NCBI RefSeq assembly: GCF_019059575.1
Contig: NW_024881678.1
Coordinates: 186,001 to 250,000, forward strand
Direction: 5' to 3'
Length of the DNA: 64,000 nucleotides
Source of the DNA: Amphibalanus amphitrite
Taxonomy: Eukaryota; Arthropoda; Thecostraca; Balanomorpha; Balanidae
Made by a program: the position numbers and the translations under genes. Under the pieces are notes generated by a model that worked only from the letters and a program-made list of their open reading frames with translations, was not told the origin of the DNA and made no database searches. Below, in pieces: positions 36,301 through 47,400 of this stretch. Within the stretch, counting starts at the first letter, position 1; each line of letters opens with the position of its first letter.

Positions 36301-37918
36301 GCGGCGAACGCAGAACACCTGCAACCACATCAACTACCGGCACCGGATGGCCCAGTATTCGCAGCGCGCCTCAGTCGGACTGCACACACACGTGAGTAGC
36401 GCAGCAATGGCTGGGAGCCAGCACCTGTTTACTGAACGTGATAGGGGCTTTGTTCTCGTTGTCCAGGAGCTTGCTGTCGCGATGTCGACAGGGTGGCAAT
36501 GAACGCTCATAGTGTCCGCGTTCGGCAGCAATAACGTAGCTTGGGGTGGTTTTGGTGTCACGCTCATCTATTGCCTGTTGATCGTAACGTTCTATCTGGA
36601 CACGGTCGTGTGTTGGGTGTGGCCGACCTGTCCGATACGCCACACATCACAAAATAATGACTTCATTTTTGCAATTTTGTTGAGTTGCGGGAAGACCAAA
36701 GTGTATGTGAAAAATTATTCTTTTCCGTTACGCGTTCTGTCGAAACCATATCAGTTTACGGTCTCTACCGTCCGTTTTCTCGGCTGACTATTTGCTCTGT
36801 CCGCGCGCAGTTATTTTTCAGAGAGCGTGTGCGGGAGGAGGAGGGTTACGTGCTGCAGGTGAAGCAGAACGCCGTCTCCGTGCTGGTACCCAAGTACGGC
36901 CTGGAGAGCACCATCCTGCTGCCCGGCTCCGAGCGACAAAACGCCACAGTGCAGTTCGTCTACGACGAACAGGTGAGTCTGTTCGACGAGTATGCCGACG
37001 AGTGAGGGCGTTTCGACGAGATGAATAGAGAGAAGGGAGAGGAACAGTGCTCAAAGACGCTTGTGTCAGTGAGCGGCCGCGGCTAGATGAATGCATAGAC
37101 CTCTGTAGACCTCGGCATACAAAGGTCTATGATCAGGATGGGACTGCCAGTCACATTAAGTAATGGGCGGTCCGAAAAGGAGTTAAGTCGTCCACGTGGA
37201 ACGGCCAGTTTGATGTTTGACGAGCTGACGAGGTGCGGTGTGTGGTTGGGATAGTCCGGGGTGTGGTACTATTTTATATCGGTCGATGTTCTGATGCGCG
37301 ACTGTGGCCCTCATTGTGACTCGCTGTCCGTTATTCACCAGGTGCCCTGTCAGTCTGCGGCCGGGGTGACGCTGCGTACCTTCGACAAGGTCATAGTCCA
37401 GCTGTCGGTTGAGTCGCGGAACATCCAGCAGCAGAAGCTCGTCATGAAACTCGTCAAACCAGAGGTAAGGCCACACCGAACTGCACTGCGGCTACAACAG
37501 CGCTGGCATCTCGATCTGCTCCGTGGTTGTTGGCCTTATTCTTTCGTTAATTATGCATTCATTCATTCATTCATTCATTAGTTGATTCATGCACACACTG
37601 TACAACAAAATAAATATCCAGTCGACGAGTATTGCATCCCTGACTCCGCCGATATGTCGTGCCTCCGCAGTACTGTCTTTAACGAATTAGCCCGGGGTCA
37701 ACTGGGTCCATGTGCCGTGAGCTGCGCCCTTCGCTCACCGTCTAATCGGACGCCGCTACTGCCGACAGATCCCTGGTTTCACGGTGGAACCGCTGGAGCC
37801 GCCGCCGGAACCACTGCCCGAACCCAGTGCTGCTCCCGAGCCGACCAAACCCAGCTCCAAGGCGTCGAAACGGCAGCGCGCAGATGCCGCCAGGCCCACC
37901 AAGAAGAAAACCAAGTAG
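24308..37918 (+). CDS. DIS3: DIS3/RRP44 exosome exo- and endoribonuclease
   Basis: Exons: 24308-24361, 24908-25081, 25291-25448, 25667-25848, 26138-26364, 26635-26764, 26963-27102, 27319-27456, 28371-28517, 32388-32432, 32767-32838, 33990-34110, 34422-34545, 34846-34980, 35274-35517, 35735-35955, 36223-36391, 36811-36972, 37342-37464, 37769-37918; 971 aa (human about 958). DIS3 is the catalytic subunit of the RNA exosome, degrading RNA 3'-5' and cutting internally. Order: CR3 cysteines (CGVDGCSKC), PIN nuclease ([16 protein letters not shown]), cold-shock domains ([23 protein letters not shown]), RNB catalytic core ([35 protein letters not shown] segment near 35935-36240), S1 domain (exon 18) and a Lys-rich tail suited to nuclear import. 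Acidic catalytic residues of both active sites are present. Start chosen because [10 protein letters not shown] matches the family N terminus. The donor of exon 8 is embedded in a 76-bp tandem array. Confidence 0.95.
27457..27849 (+). repeat. Tandem array of DIS3 exon 8 tail plus splice donor
   Basis: After the exon 8 donor at 27457, the exon's last ~65 bases and GTAAGG recur five times, with donors at 27540, 27616, 27692, 27768 and 27844. Steps are 83 bp and then four of exactly 76 bp. Copies differ at only a few positions (for example GCGCAAC/ACGCAAC). Because 76 is not a multiple of 3, retaining a copy shifts the frame. Confidence 0.95.
28518..32387 (+). other. DIS3 intron 9, host of an antisense gene
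   Basis: It begins with a second exon-tail duplication (28588-28640, weaker at 28706) and then spans the nested minus-strand gene at 29053-31836. 31837-32387 lies upstream of that gene and probably holds its promoter; no motif could be fixed. Confidence 0.75.
29053..31836 (-). CDS. Nested antisense gene: coiled-coil, proline-rich protein of unknown function
   Basis: Exons in transcript order: 31836-30992, 30733-30570, 30083-29962, 29811-29700, 29600-29053; phases close to give 596 aa. Residues 1-170 are Ser/Thr/Gln/Pro-rich and disordered with an early WWDRWFKK and acidic patch ([17 protein letters not shown]). About 180-425 is a heptad-rich coiled coil continuing smoothly through four exons, which argues the joins are right. 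430-530 is basic then Gly/Ala-rich with a 14-proline run, and the tail is acidic, ending [12 protein letters not shown] and about 16 further residues. The donor after exon 2 (GTTAGG) is weak; without it the frame stops two codons later. I do not recognise the family. Coiled coil plus polyproline suggests a scaffold or cytoskeletal/nuclear adaptor, as inference only. Confidence 0.65.
32843..33775. repeat. Long inverted repeat in DIS3 intron 11
   Basis: Left arm 32843-32880 plus 33224-33435 and right arm about 33500-33775 are roughly 85% identical inverted copies (for example ATTTGGAACTGAAGTAAAG against CTTTATTTCAGTTCCAAAT; CAGCGCTGCTCGG in both). The left arm is split by a SINE-like insertion. 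The left arm starts only 4 bases after the exon 11 donor. A short frame ending in TGA at about 33616 lies in the right arm but is not supported as a gene. Confidence 0.75.
32892..33212 (+). mobile_element. SINE-like retroposon with target-site duplication
   Basis: About 320 bp ending in (CAAA)n and flanked by an 11-bp direct repeat ATATGTCAACA (32881-32891 and 33213-33223). The flanking duplication and simple 3' tail are hallmarks of retroposition. It interrupts the left arm of the intron 11 palindrome, whose other arm shows the uninterrupted sequence. Shared blocks (TATCATCC, GGACCGAAAGGG-like) link it to 62100-62262. Confidence 0.75.
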
Positions 37919-38449
37919 GGCAACGCGTTCGGGGGTGAGCGTGTGGGGAGTATGCTGTGATCGGCCTCAATATGTCATCAATACACACATGACTTCGTAT
38001 AGCTTCTAGTTTCCAACTGTCTTGAGATTCCCAACGTTGAATCTTTGGGAAATATAGTCGAAAGTCAAACATGTTGCATAATTATAATATCATATATTGA
38101 GTATTATCATAACAAGCGTTTCGTTTACCCTTAGAACGAACCCGCACTCAGAAATAATATGCTAGCACCAAGTCTTGACCAAGGCAGTTTACCGAACTAT
38201 CGATCTTCCTCGATAGAAGCACATAAGCTAGTGTTAGTAGCTACTATGTAAGCTTTATCATGATATTAATACTATAAAGGCATATATCAAATCTCTTGGT
38301 CCCCTTTATTGGCCGCTGCTGGCGCTCGTCGCTACCATCATGCTTACTCATCTACCCCGCGTCATGCCACCGGTGGGTATACGGCAAGTCCGTGGCGATA
38401 TTGTGTCTCTCTGAACGGCAAGATCCTCTTTTTTGTTGCCTCTTCTTGC
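37919..38449. other. Intergenic gap between convergent DIS3 and DPYD
   Basis: 531 bp tail-to-tail. It must contain both 3'UTRs. No canonical AATAAA is visible close to the DIS3 stop; ACTATAAA at 38272 is a possible variant signal. No other feature seen. Confidence 0.5.
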
Positions 38450-41400
38450 TTAGGCCGGTAGGGGCAGGCCGCGCTTGGGTACGTAGGGCGTGGTCCGTGG
38501 CACCATCCTGTTGGTAAAAACATACGTCAGTGACCATGCCTGAGCATACAACTTACCGCACGGCCTGTGATTTCGTGGCTGACTCATGTTAGACATGTGA
38601 ATGGATACAGGGTGATAATTGCACAGCATTAAACAAGATCACTCAATGTCATTTCTAGGTCATACTTTTGGCCGCAATGAGCAGCGCACGCCCTTACCAT
38701 ACCAAGGGATGAAATTTGATTTGAATATTTGAAAAGAAAGAAAGAAAGAAAGAGGGGAAATTCGACTAGAATGCCTAACGGCGGTTGCCGCCAATTAAGT
38801 GAGTTCCCCTCATGCGACTGACATCGCCCAATCATGGCCGCATGACTACCATCGCGCGTCTTACTTGATGCAGTCGATGATGGGGCAGACGGAGACACAG
38901 AGCGTGCAGCCGGTGCAGTCGGTGGTCACCCTCGGAAGGTGGGTGCGCCGGTCAAACTCGATCGCCTGGTACCCGGAGTCGTTACACACCATGTAACACT
39001 TGCCGCAGTTGATGCACATGTCCTGAGGAGCGAGTGGGCGAGGCTGAATCAGTGAAATGATTGGCGGTTATGGTATGTGGATTAGGATGGCCAGGGAGCG
39101 AACCGACAATGTCGCCTGAGAGCGAGCTGACACTGTCTAGCCTGGCAGCGCCGGCAACGTCGCATGAGCACTGGGTGCGATTGGACATGCGGATGGATAC
39201 TGATGGTCGACGAATCATGACCGACCAAGAATGATCTACTTCATTTAACCGGCGGTCAACTAATCTGTTGTTCCTTCCGACGACTACCCTCCATTTAGAA
39301 CATCCATTTTCCCGCCACCGCCCAGCTCTCAGCACTCACCTCGTCCACCAGTGCCACCTTGTGCTGCTGGTTGTCCAGGTCGTTGTAGGCGCCGATCATG
39401 GGCAGCGCCTTGCCAATGAGCTCTCCAATTGTGGGTACGGGCGCGGCGGGCTTCACTGCCGGCCGCTGCGGCTCCGCCTTCCCGTCCAGCAGGTCGGCCG
39501 AGCGGTGCTTCTCCGCCAGTACCCGGTCCCGCTCAGCGCGGTACGGGCCGAAATTGGCCAGACCCTGCGGCGGTACATGATGTAGGCTACTCAGGCGGTG
39601 TAACTGATCGGCTCTGTGGTGGAAACGTTCGTGTTCTAAATAGGGGGCGGTGATACGCGGAGGGGACAGTAACTGTATCAATTTCTACTCAAAGTGCATC
39701 GCTCCGGCGTTAGCTGGTCTGTCTGCAATATAACATCGATGCTGGTGCGCCCTGTCAAGACAAATCATCCTCATAGCTCGTCTATCCGGTACAAACTGTT
39801 TGGTAACTTAACTAGCAGACCGCTTCGTGGATATTGCATGGGCTGATGAGCACTCTGTAGCAATAGAGTAGCGCTTCGTACGTACCTTTCCGATGATCTC
39901 GCTGATGGCCGGCACCGGTTTTCCGAGCTGATGTTTGGGCGTGGGCGCGCTCTGACCGTCCCAGTCGGCAGTACTCGGCAGCGTGGACAGGTAGAGCAGC
40001 GCCCGCAGGCCGGTGCAGAAGTCATCAATCAGAGTAAAGTCCTGGTTCTGCACTGCGCTGCATACCTGAAACGAACCCGGGAGTCAGAAGCCTGGTCGAT
40101 TGACTGCCCGAAGCCTTCGCCATAGTCTCGCATTTGTAAATATAACGTGGGCCCTGAATGGCCAGCATTGAGGGAACGAATGAATGAGTACAGAACAGCT
40201 GAATGAATGCGGCCGAGCAGGCCATTGATATGTAGGACATGGAACGGCATGAGACGGAGGCAGTATTCCACAAGACGTTTACCGACCTGCAGTGCCGACG
40301 CTCCGGCGTGCAAGAACTGCAGTCCGGCCTCGGCCGAGTCGATACCTCCCGTAGCCAGGATGGGGAAGCCGGGCAGGGCGCGCGCGATGGCCGACACGGC
40401 CCGCAGCGCGATCGGCCGGATGGCGTTGCCACTGACGCCGCCGTAGGTGGTCTTCAGGTCACTGCCGACGGCCGGCCACGCCACCGCGTTCGACTTGAGC
40501 ATCATCAGGCCGGAGACGGTGTTGGTAGCAGTGACGCCGTCCGCGTTACCTGTCGACACGCAGTCAGTCATCAATTCGAGTTCCAACGCATCGAGGTTAT
40601 TTCCTAGTGGTCACAGACGCATCTGTCTCCGCTCCTCAGTCCCTACAAACTGTACGAAATCGACTGAAGGTTCAGACATGCACGTTATACCGCTTCGGCA
40701 TAGAATCTGCGAACGTGGCTCGTCACATTCAACCCAGGACATAACATAAAGGACATGTAGAGTCTACGTTACAGCGCCGTACTCAACGCGATCGGTCCTA
40801 CCTTCCTTGGCGGCCTTGGCAATGTCGACGATGTGCGTGACGTTTGGTGTCAGCTTGGCGAAGAAGGGGATCTTGACGGCGGCTCTCACCCACTTACAGA
40901 TGTTACGCACCAGCTCGGGGTCCTGGCCGGAGGAAGGCGATGTCAGATGAACTTTAGGGTGACTGCAGGTAGATTGAGGCGAGCAGACTGCATCATAAAT
41001 GAACCTAGATCACAAGAGATGCCTGGATAAAGGTGTCGCAGCCCCGACCAGCTCTGGGTCTTCCCAACGTGGCCCCAGTCGGCCTTACGCTTTCCTAGCT
41101 GTCTCGACCATCGTGACGCGAAGTCTCGAACTCAAAGCCGTGTCCTGTCCGCCCTCACCTGACCGCAGGCGAGTCCCATGCCGCGCTCTCCCATGCCGTG
41201 CGGACACGAGAGGTTGAGCTCTAGGGCGTCGGCACCGGCCGCCTCGGCCTTCTGCGCCAGCTCCGTCCAGTCCTCCTCGTTGTAGCTGCACATGATGCTG
41301 GCAATCAGGACCTGCCGAATAGCAGGATCTGGGTCAGGCACTCGTCCTCATGACTACCGGCGAGCTTACATCACGTGCCCGTGCCCACGTCCGCATCATT

Positions 41401-44400
41401 GTGCCAATTACAAAGTATTTTGTTTTGAAACAAGATATGAGGAAGTCTTTCACCTTGGTATGAAAACTAACGTAGATACCAATTACCTCGGAGGCGAGCC
41501 TACTTAAACATACACTATACAGCCTACTTAAACATAGAGTGGTTACATCTCTGAAGTACTCTCGAGGGGTAATCTCGCCTCACAGTCTCACCTGTTCCTT
41601 GAAGTCCCGTTTGAGTTCGGTGATGCTGCGGCACCAGTATTCGCACGTTTTCTCGGAGATGAGCTCGATGTTGAGGAAGGAGCCCTGGCCGGGTCCGTAG
41701 GTGTGTCCAGAGGTGGTGCCGCGCACGATCCGAGGCGACACGTTGGTCACCAGATCCTGTTGAGCACACACGATTTAACGAGCAAATATGGACGGTAACT
41801 GCCACAGTGCCGGCACATCGGAACGTCTCCCCAAACCGCCGGAAACCTGCGTATCCCTTGATTGTACCGCGACTTTGAAGGACTGAAACGAAGTACTGTA
41901 AAAAAAAACGAGAGCTTGAACACTCACTACGCCGTCGTCAGTGACCTTTCGGGAAGGAGTCCGTCAGAAAATCGGGTTCCCGCCGCCTACCTTGTTGAGT
42001 GAGAACGTCTTGGTGACGTTGAATCCCCAGCCGGCCTCAAAGGAGCGGCGCAGCATGGGCGCCGAGGTGGTGGGCGGCGCCGAGGCCAGGCCGAACGGGT
42101 TCGGGAAGCGCAGGCCGCAGATGTCCACGCTCAGGTCGACGGCGTCCACGGCCGTGTAGAACTTGGGCAGCCGCGGCTGGGCCGGGATCGGGATGCCGTG
42201 CAGCGACTGAGAACGACGGATATGACACACCGAATTTAACAACTGAATCATCATAGGCGCATCACAGTTCGATTCTGGCTATTTAAGTGCATCGTCTGAT
42301 CTGCGTTATATCTAGTGAGAATCGAATGTCCTCTTATCAATCTTTCTTATCAATCTGATCCATCCGATACATTTTTTTGCCTGCTTTATCCATCATCCTT
42401 ACACTTCATCCCTGCATTCCTACCCACCTGCAAGTACTGGTGGATGCTCCAGGCGGCCGTTTTTCCGTCGTTGACCGACTCCACGGTGGTTTCGGCCACG
42501 CCCGCCAGGTCTCCGCCGGCAAACACCCCCTCCTCGCTGGTGGCCATGGTGTCCGGGTTGACCTCAGGTAGACCCCAGCGGTCCAGACGCACCGGCGCCA
42601 TAGCTACCTGAACTGCAGGGTCGGTCACAGGGAACGGTCAGGCCTCCAAGACCGTGGGCAGGCCCCAAAGGACTAGACGTACTGAGTAGCACAACTTCCA
42701 AGTAAATTAAGCATGCCCCGAAGTCCATGGTCTCGTCAGTCGTCACACTTCCCTTTCCACCAGTTGATTACCTGCTACCTGTTGATACCTGCTCACCTCC
42801 GGTGCTGCTTCAACTTACCGCCACTCTCAGCTCACCTTCCCTACCCTTCCGCTCACCCGCTCACAATGACTCACCACCGGGGTCGCTGAGGCCGCTGCCG
42901 AAGGCCGAGATGACAAAGTCGGCTCGGATCCGGTTGGTCTGCTCGTTGTCTGTGACCCAGCGGCCCGAGTCGTCCTGTTCGGTGCGGCAGAACTCTACAG
43001 CGGTGATACGGTTGTCACGCACTATCACCTTGCTGGGCTCCATGAACGGCACGAACTCACATTGTTCTTCGCGCGCCAGCTCCATCTGCAAATGGAGTCA
43101 GTGAACCAATCAGTTTCGCGGGTCAGGGTATGGTATGTACCATAGACCTAAAAAAGTATCAGCGGCCCGATCATATGAGGGAACACAGGCTACTAACAAG
43201 CGTCAGCAGACCGGTTATTTTAGAAGCGTCATTGGTTGGAGTCTCGAATAATCATTTCACTGCATGCTTCGTCAGCGGAAAAACGTATCTTTACATAGCT
43301 GATGTGACAGGAAGCAACATTAGATCCTTTTTTGCCCACAGTCCAAATACCATATGAATTATGAAAAGCGCTCTACCAAACAGATTCGCTCTAAACCCAC
43401 CTCCTCGGGCACGGCCCTGATGTTGGTGAAGCCCTTGCGGAAGACGACGTAGACGCGCCGCGCACCGCAGCGGAGCGCCGACGTGGCGCAGTCGAACGCC
43501 GTGTCGCCGGCGCCGAGCACAATCACGTTACCGGAGAGCTGCGGCAGCTGGGACTTGCAGCTGCACATACCTGGGAACGGAGGATGTCCGGCTCAGGCGA
43601 GCTGCTTGAATTGTTGCATTTTGTCCTCACCGCACCGTACAGAGGCATTGAGCCCCGTAACGAACCGGTTCTGTCATCGATTGACAAGTCAGCGATGTAG
43701 GTTAACACTTGAGCGATATTTCCAGGCCGGCTCGTCTAGCGCTGAACCATCTGAGGTAGGGATTCTCTTATAAAAAAATCCTTGGATGTAAGCAAAAAGG
43801 AAGGCTTTGTACCTCAGCAGCTGCATCCACTTACAAACCTGCTTTGCTGCCGGCTGCCACTTTCGGCAGAAAATCTTTGGAGGTGAAGAAGCCCATGCTT
43901 TCCGTCAGATTTTCAAATATCGGGATCTTTTTGGGCTGAGGCAGACCTATACCCAGAAAGATGGCCTCGTATCCCTCCGCTTGAAGCCCCTGTAAAGACA
44001 CCGTTCATCAGGAAAGTTATGTAAGGCACTTATATGTTGAAGGCGACAAGGAATAACGAAAGCATCGATTTCTCTTGAATTCCAGTAAACAACTTCCTAG
44101 TTAAGCAATGATGGAGCTAAGGGACCCGGTAAGATGGAGCTAACTGATTCTCTAAATGACCCGTCTAGGAAATGCACAGCATTTAGCGGGACTGGCGTCT
44201 GGATGACCGGGCGCTGACCTTGACGGTGAGGTCGTTCTCGGCGAGTGCCTTGCCGGTCACCACCTTGACACCCAGGTCCTTCATTAGCTCCACCTCAAAG
44301 TCGACCACGTCGTACGGCAGTCGGTACTGCGGAATCTCCGACGAACTGCGGCGAAAGAAACAGTTATTGGTGCTTTATTGTCTCAGAAATCCAACCGCAA

Positions 44401-47400
44401 AAATGGACAGAATGGAAAAAGTCTGACTCTCATCGGCCCTCAAGATGAACTTTCATGGCATCTCTCTTACATTCCGAGAGTCGTGAGTCTATCTGAGGCC
44501 GACTATATGATAGATACATTAATGCACCTGAGAGCGTTATAAGACAGGCATGAAGACATAATTTCTGCGGCCGACTAGCGTATACGAGGCATGATCACCT
44601 ACCTGAGTCCTCCAATATACTCGTTCTTCTCGAAGATGGTGACGTCCGTGTAGCCAAGCCGTCCGAGGAAAGTGGCGCAGCTGATAGAGGCGGGGCCGCA
44701 GCCGAGCAGGGCCACGCGCGCCGAGTAGCTGGGGGGACGCTGGTCGGCGGCGGTGGCCACCTCGGGAGGCAGCACCTGGCTCAGACGCATCTTCTTGAAC
44801 ACCTGAGTGCAGAGTGGTAGGGGTTGTATGATGGTGGACCCGCTGCTGATCGGCTTTAGAATCAGCTTTGCTCATTATAAGTGGGCTCATCCATCCCAGA
44901 AGCCAGTTACATTGCGGCTATAATGACGGCTTCAAGCTACATATGCTGCAGCCTACAATACACTACATTTTAGTACATACATTGAGTGAAGAAACTCGTA
45001 CTTTAGTCCAAGTTTCGGCGGGAGCCAGAGCCGCGTACAATACAGTTATACAGTACGGATGCACCAGCGGATGTAGTCCGTTCCTTCCTGTGGGGAATTG
45101 GGCCGCCGAGCCGCGTCCCTGCATTCGAGGGTGTCCTTGATGCGGTGCGGCGGGACGGGCGGCCGCCGACTGAACACTCGACTAGTAGATAGTAACGGTC
45201 TTATGAAAAAATAACTGACTGGCCCGGCTCACCAGCGCACGGACTGACAGAACCACGAACTCACAGTACATGAACTTACAAGTTTACGAATTCACATGCT
45301 CAAAACCTTACGGGCTCACGTGCTTACGTTACGTGCAAAGTTACGAGCTCACGAACTTTCGGCCTCAGGGCTCACAGACTCACGGCCCCATAACCACAGT
45401 CTCTCGGTCTATAACGGACTCACCTCCACGGCGAACTGCTGCAGGCCGCCGATGTTGATCGGCCCCTCCTCTGAGGCGTGAAGGTTGCAGCCGCCGACAC
45501 ACAGGTCCGACGTGGGGCACACCATGCCACATGTGAGGCCCAGCGGGTTGTCAGACAGAATCTGACGCGCCGAGCCGTAAAAGTTCTGTAGGGAGAGACA
45601 ATGCAGGCAGTAGGTTATAAGACTGGGACGAAGACAAAAAGCAAGAGACGGCGCAGCGGCCGTCTCTTGCGGTCCTACACATAAAGGAAGAATGTCTGCC
45701 GCATCCCCGATACTGAGAGTCATCAGTATCCCACCGCAACAGCCCGGGGTCCACTTCGGTGAACGGAGGGGCGGCTATGATGGCACCAATCACGGCCTGT
45801 TGTGCCAATTGGAGTCCGCCGACGCAGATCCGCCCGCTGAACCCAAACTGGCCCGGCAGTGGTACTCTTGAGCCGCTCTCGCGCGCTGCAACGCATTTCA
45901 AGGCCGTATGGCAAATAATCTTCGTCGCCTGCGCCGCGAACACAGCCCACCTTTCAACGAGAGAGAACGTTGCAGGCCAAGAACTCAGCTCAAGGTCGTA
46001 GTCGAGGACCATAGATCAAGTTGGGCCTTTTGTCCAAGAGGCTGTGAGCCTAAAATACCATGAATACAAATGAAATAAAAACGACGTTTATGCATGGTAG
46101 TAGTTTAACAACACAGGCAGCTGACCCACCTTGTTTGCAATGCTGGTGATGAACGCCTTGACATCCAGCTGGGTGGGGCACGACTTTTGGCAGGGCGCGT
46201 CGGCGCACTTCAGACATCGGCTGGCCTCTTTGAGCGCGGCTCGTTCGCTCAGCGTGGTGTGCTTGATGTCGTCGAAATTCTTTGTCAGGTCTGGTCCACA
46301 TGTCTGCAAATATCGATAGGACTTAAAGGAAATAGTTCACTTTCACGAAATTATTTTTTTTGCAATGGATTTATGATTTTTTATGTTCAAAATGATCAGC
46401 GAAGAAAATAAAACCTATTTATAACAAAAGATTATTTTCTATATTTTGATATAGGAAGAACTTTTCAGTTTCTGTAAGGCACAGGCGATCCAGTATGAAA
46501 AGAGCATGGGTCCCGAAAATTCTTCAGAAACTAGAGAAATTATCGCGGCCACCGGCATTTGGGCGATCTGCTGCTGCTGAATGTCCTTATTGATCAGTAC
46601 GAGAATTTCTCTAGAGTTCTCGTAGATAATTTCTCTAGTTTCTGAAGAATTTTCGGTACCCATGCTCTTTTCATACTGGATGCGAATATATGCAAGGCAC
46701 ACATCGACACCTTTTTCGGGACGAGAAATAGAATATCTTTGCCTAGGGTGATCGTTGGGCTGTAAAAGCTCCTGATTTATGCTCGTCTCAGCCCAGGCTA
46801 CGGAACTGCTATTCCAGTTCAAAACCCATGTTAAAAAGTGAACTATTTCCTTTAAAGGGACCCTCCCACCTTCAAAAAAGTTTATGAATTGGCATGAAAG
46901 TGATGTCGCTCGGTTCAGAAAGAGCGAAAACGAATATCTATCAAATTTCACCGAAAAATGTTCACCGGTTTTCAAGATATTAGACTTTTACTTTTGTTTA
47001 CTTTTGGGATCTCCGCTGTTCCTAGCGACTTTATTTGGGCCCTGTACACATTCAGCTGTTGTGCTGTTGTCAGCCGAAATAGGCTCCACCCACCGTTTCT
47101 GGCTGACGGAGTTGTACACATTCGGCTGATGAGAAATGTCAGCAGTGGCTGACTGTCTACAAATGTGGCTTTGTAAACAAATATATTGTCTCATATTCAT
47201 GTTTTTTATTAATACAATGTTTTGATAGCTAGGTATATTATCAGCATATTTACATATAAGATGCAATAGAAATATTTACTCTTCTTACACTGATAAATAA
47301 TTATGAAAAGAAAATTACGTGAAAAGCGTCAATACAGTGTCGAATTTTCATTTATCTGCAGTACTCAGTAAAAATGTGGCACGTGATTTGTTTACATGCG

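Noticed and set aside
45720-45960. Possible duplicate of DPYD exon 4 (ICVGG-containing frame)
   Set aside because: Resemblance is limited to a few residues around CVGG; DNA similarity is too weak to separate from chance.
46439-46975. 178-codon minus-strand frame
   Set aside because: It spans the hairpin and terminal repeat of a transposon and continues into the next element.
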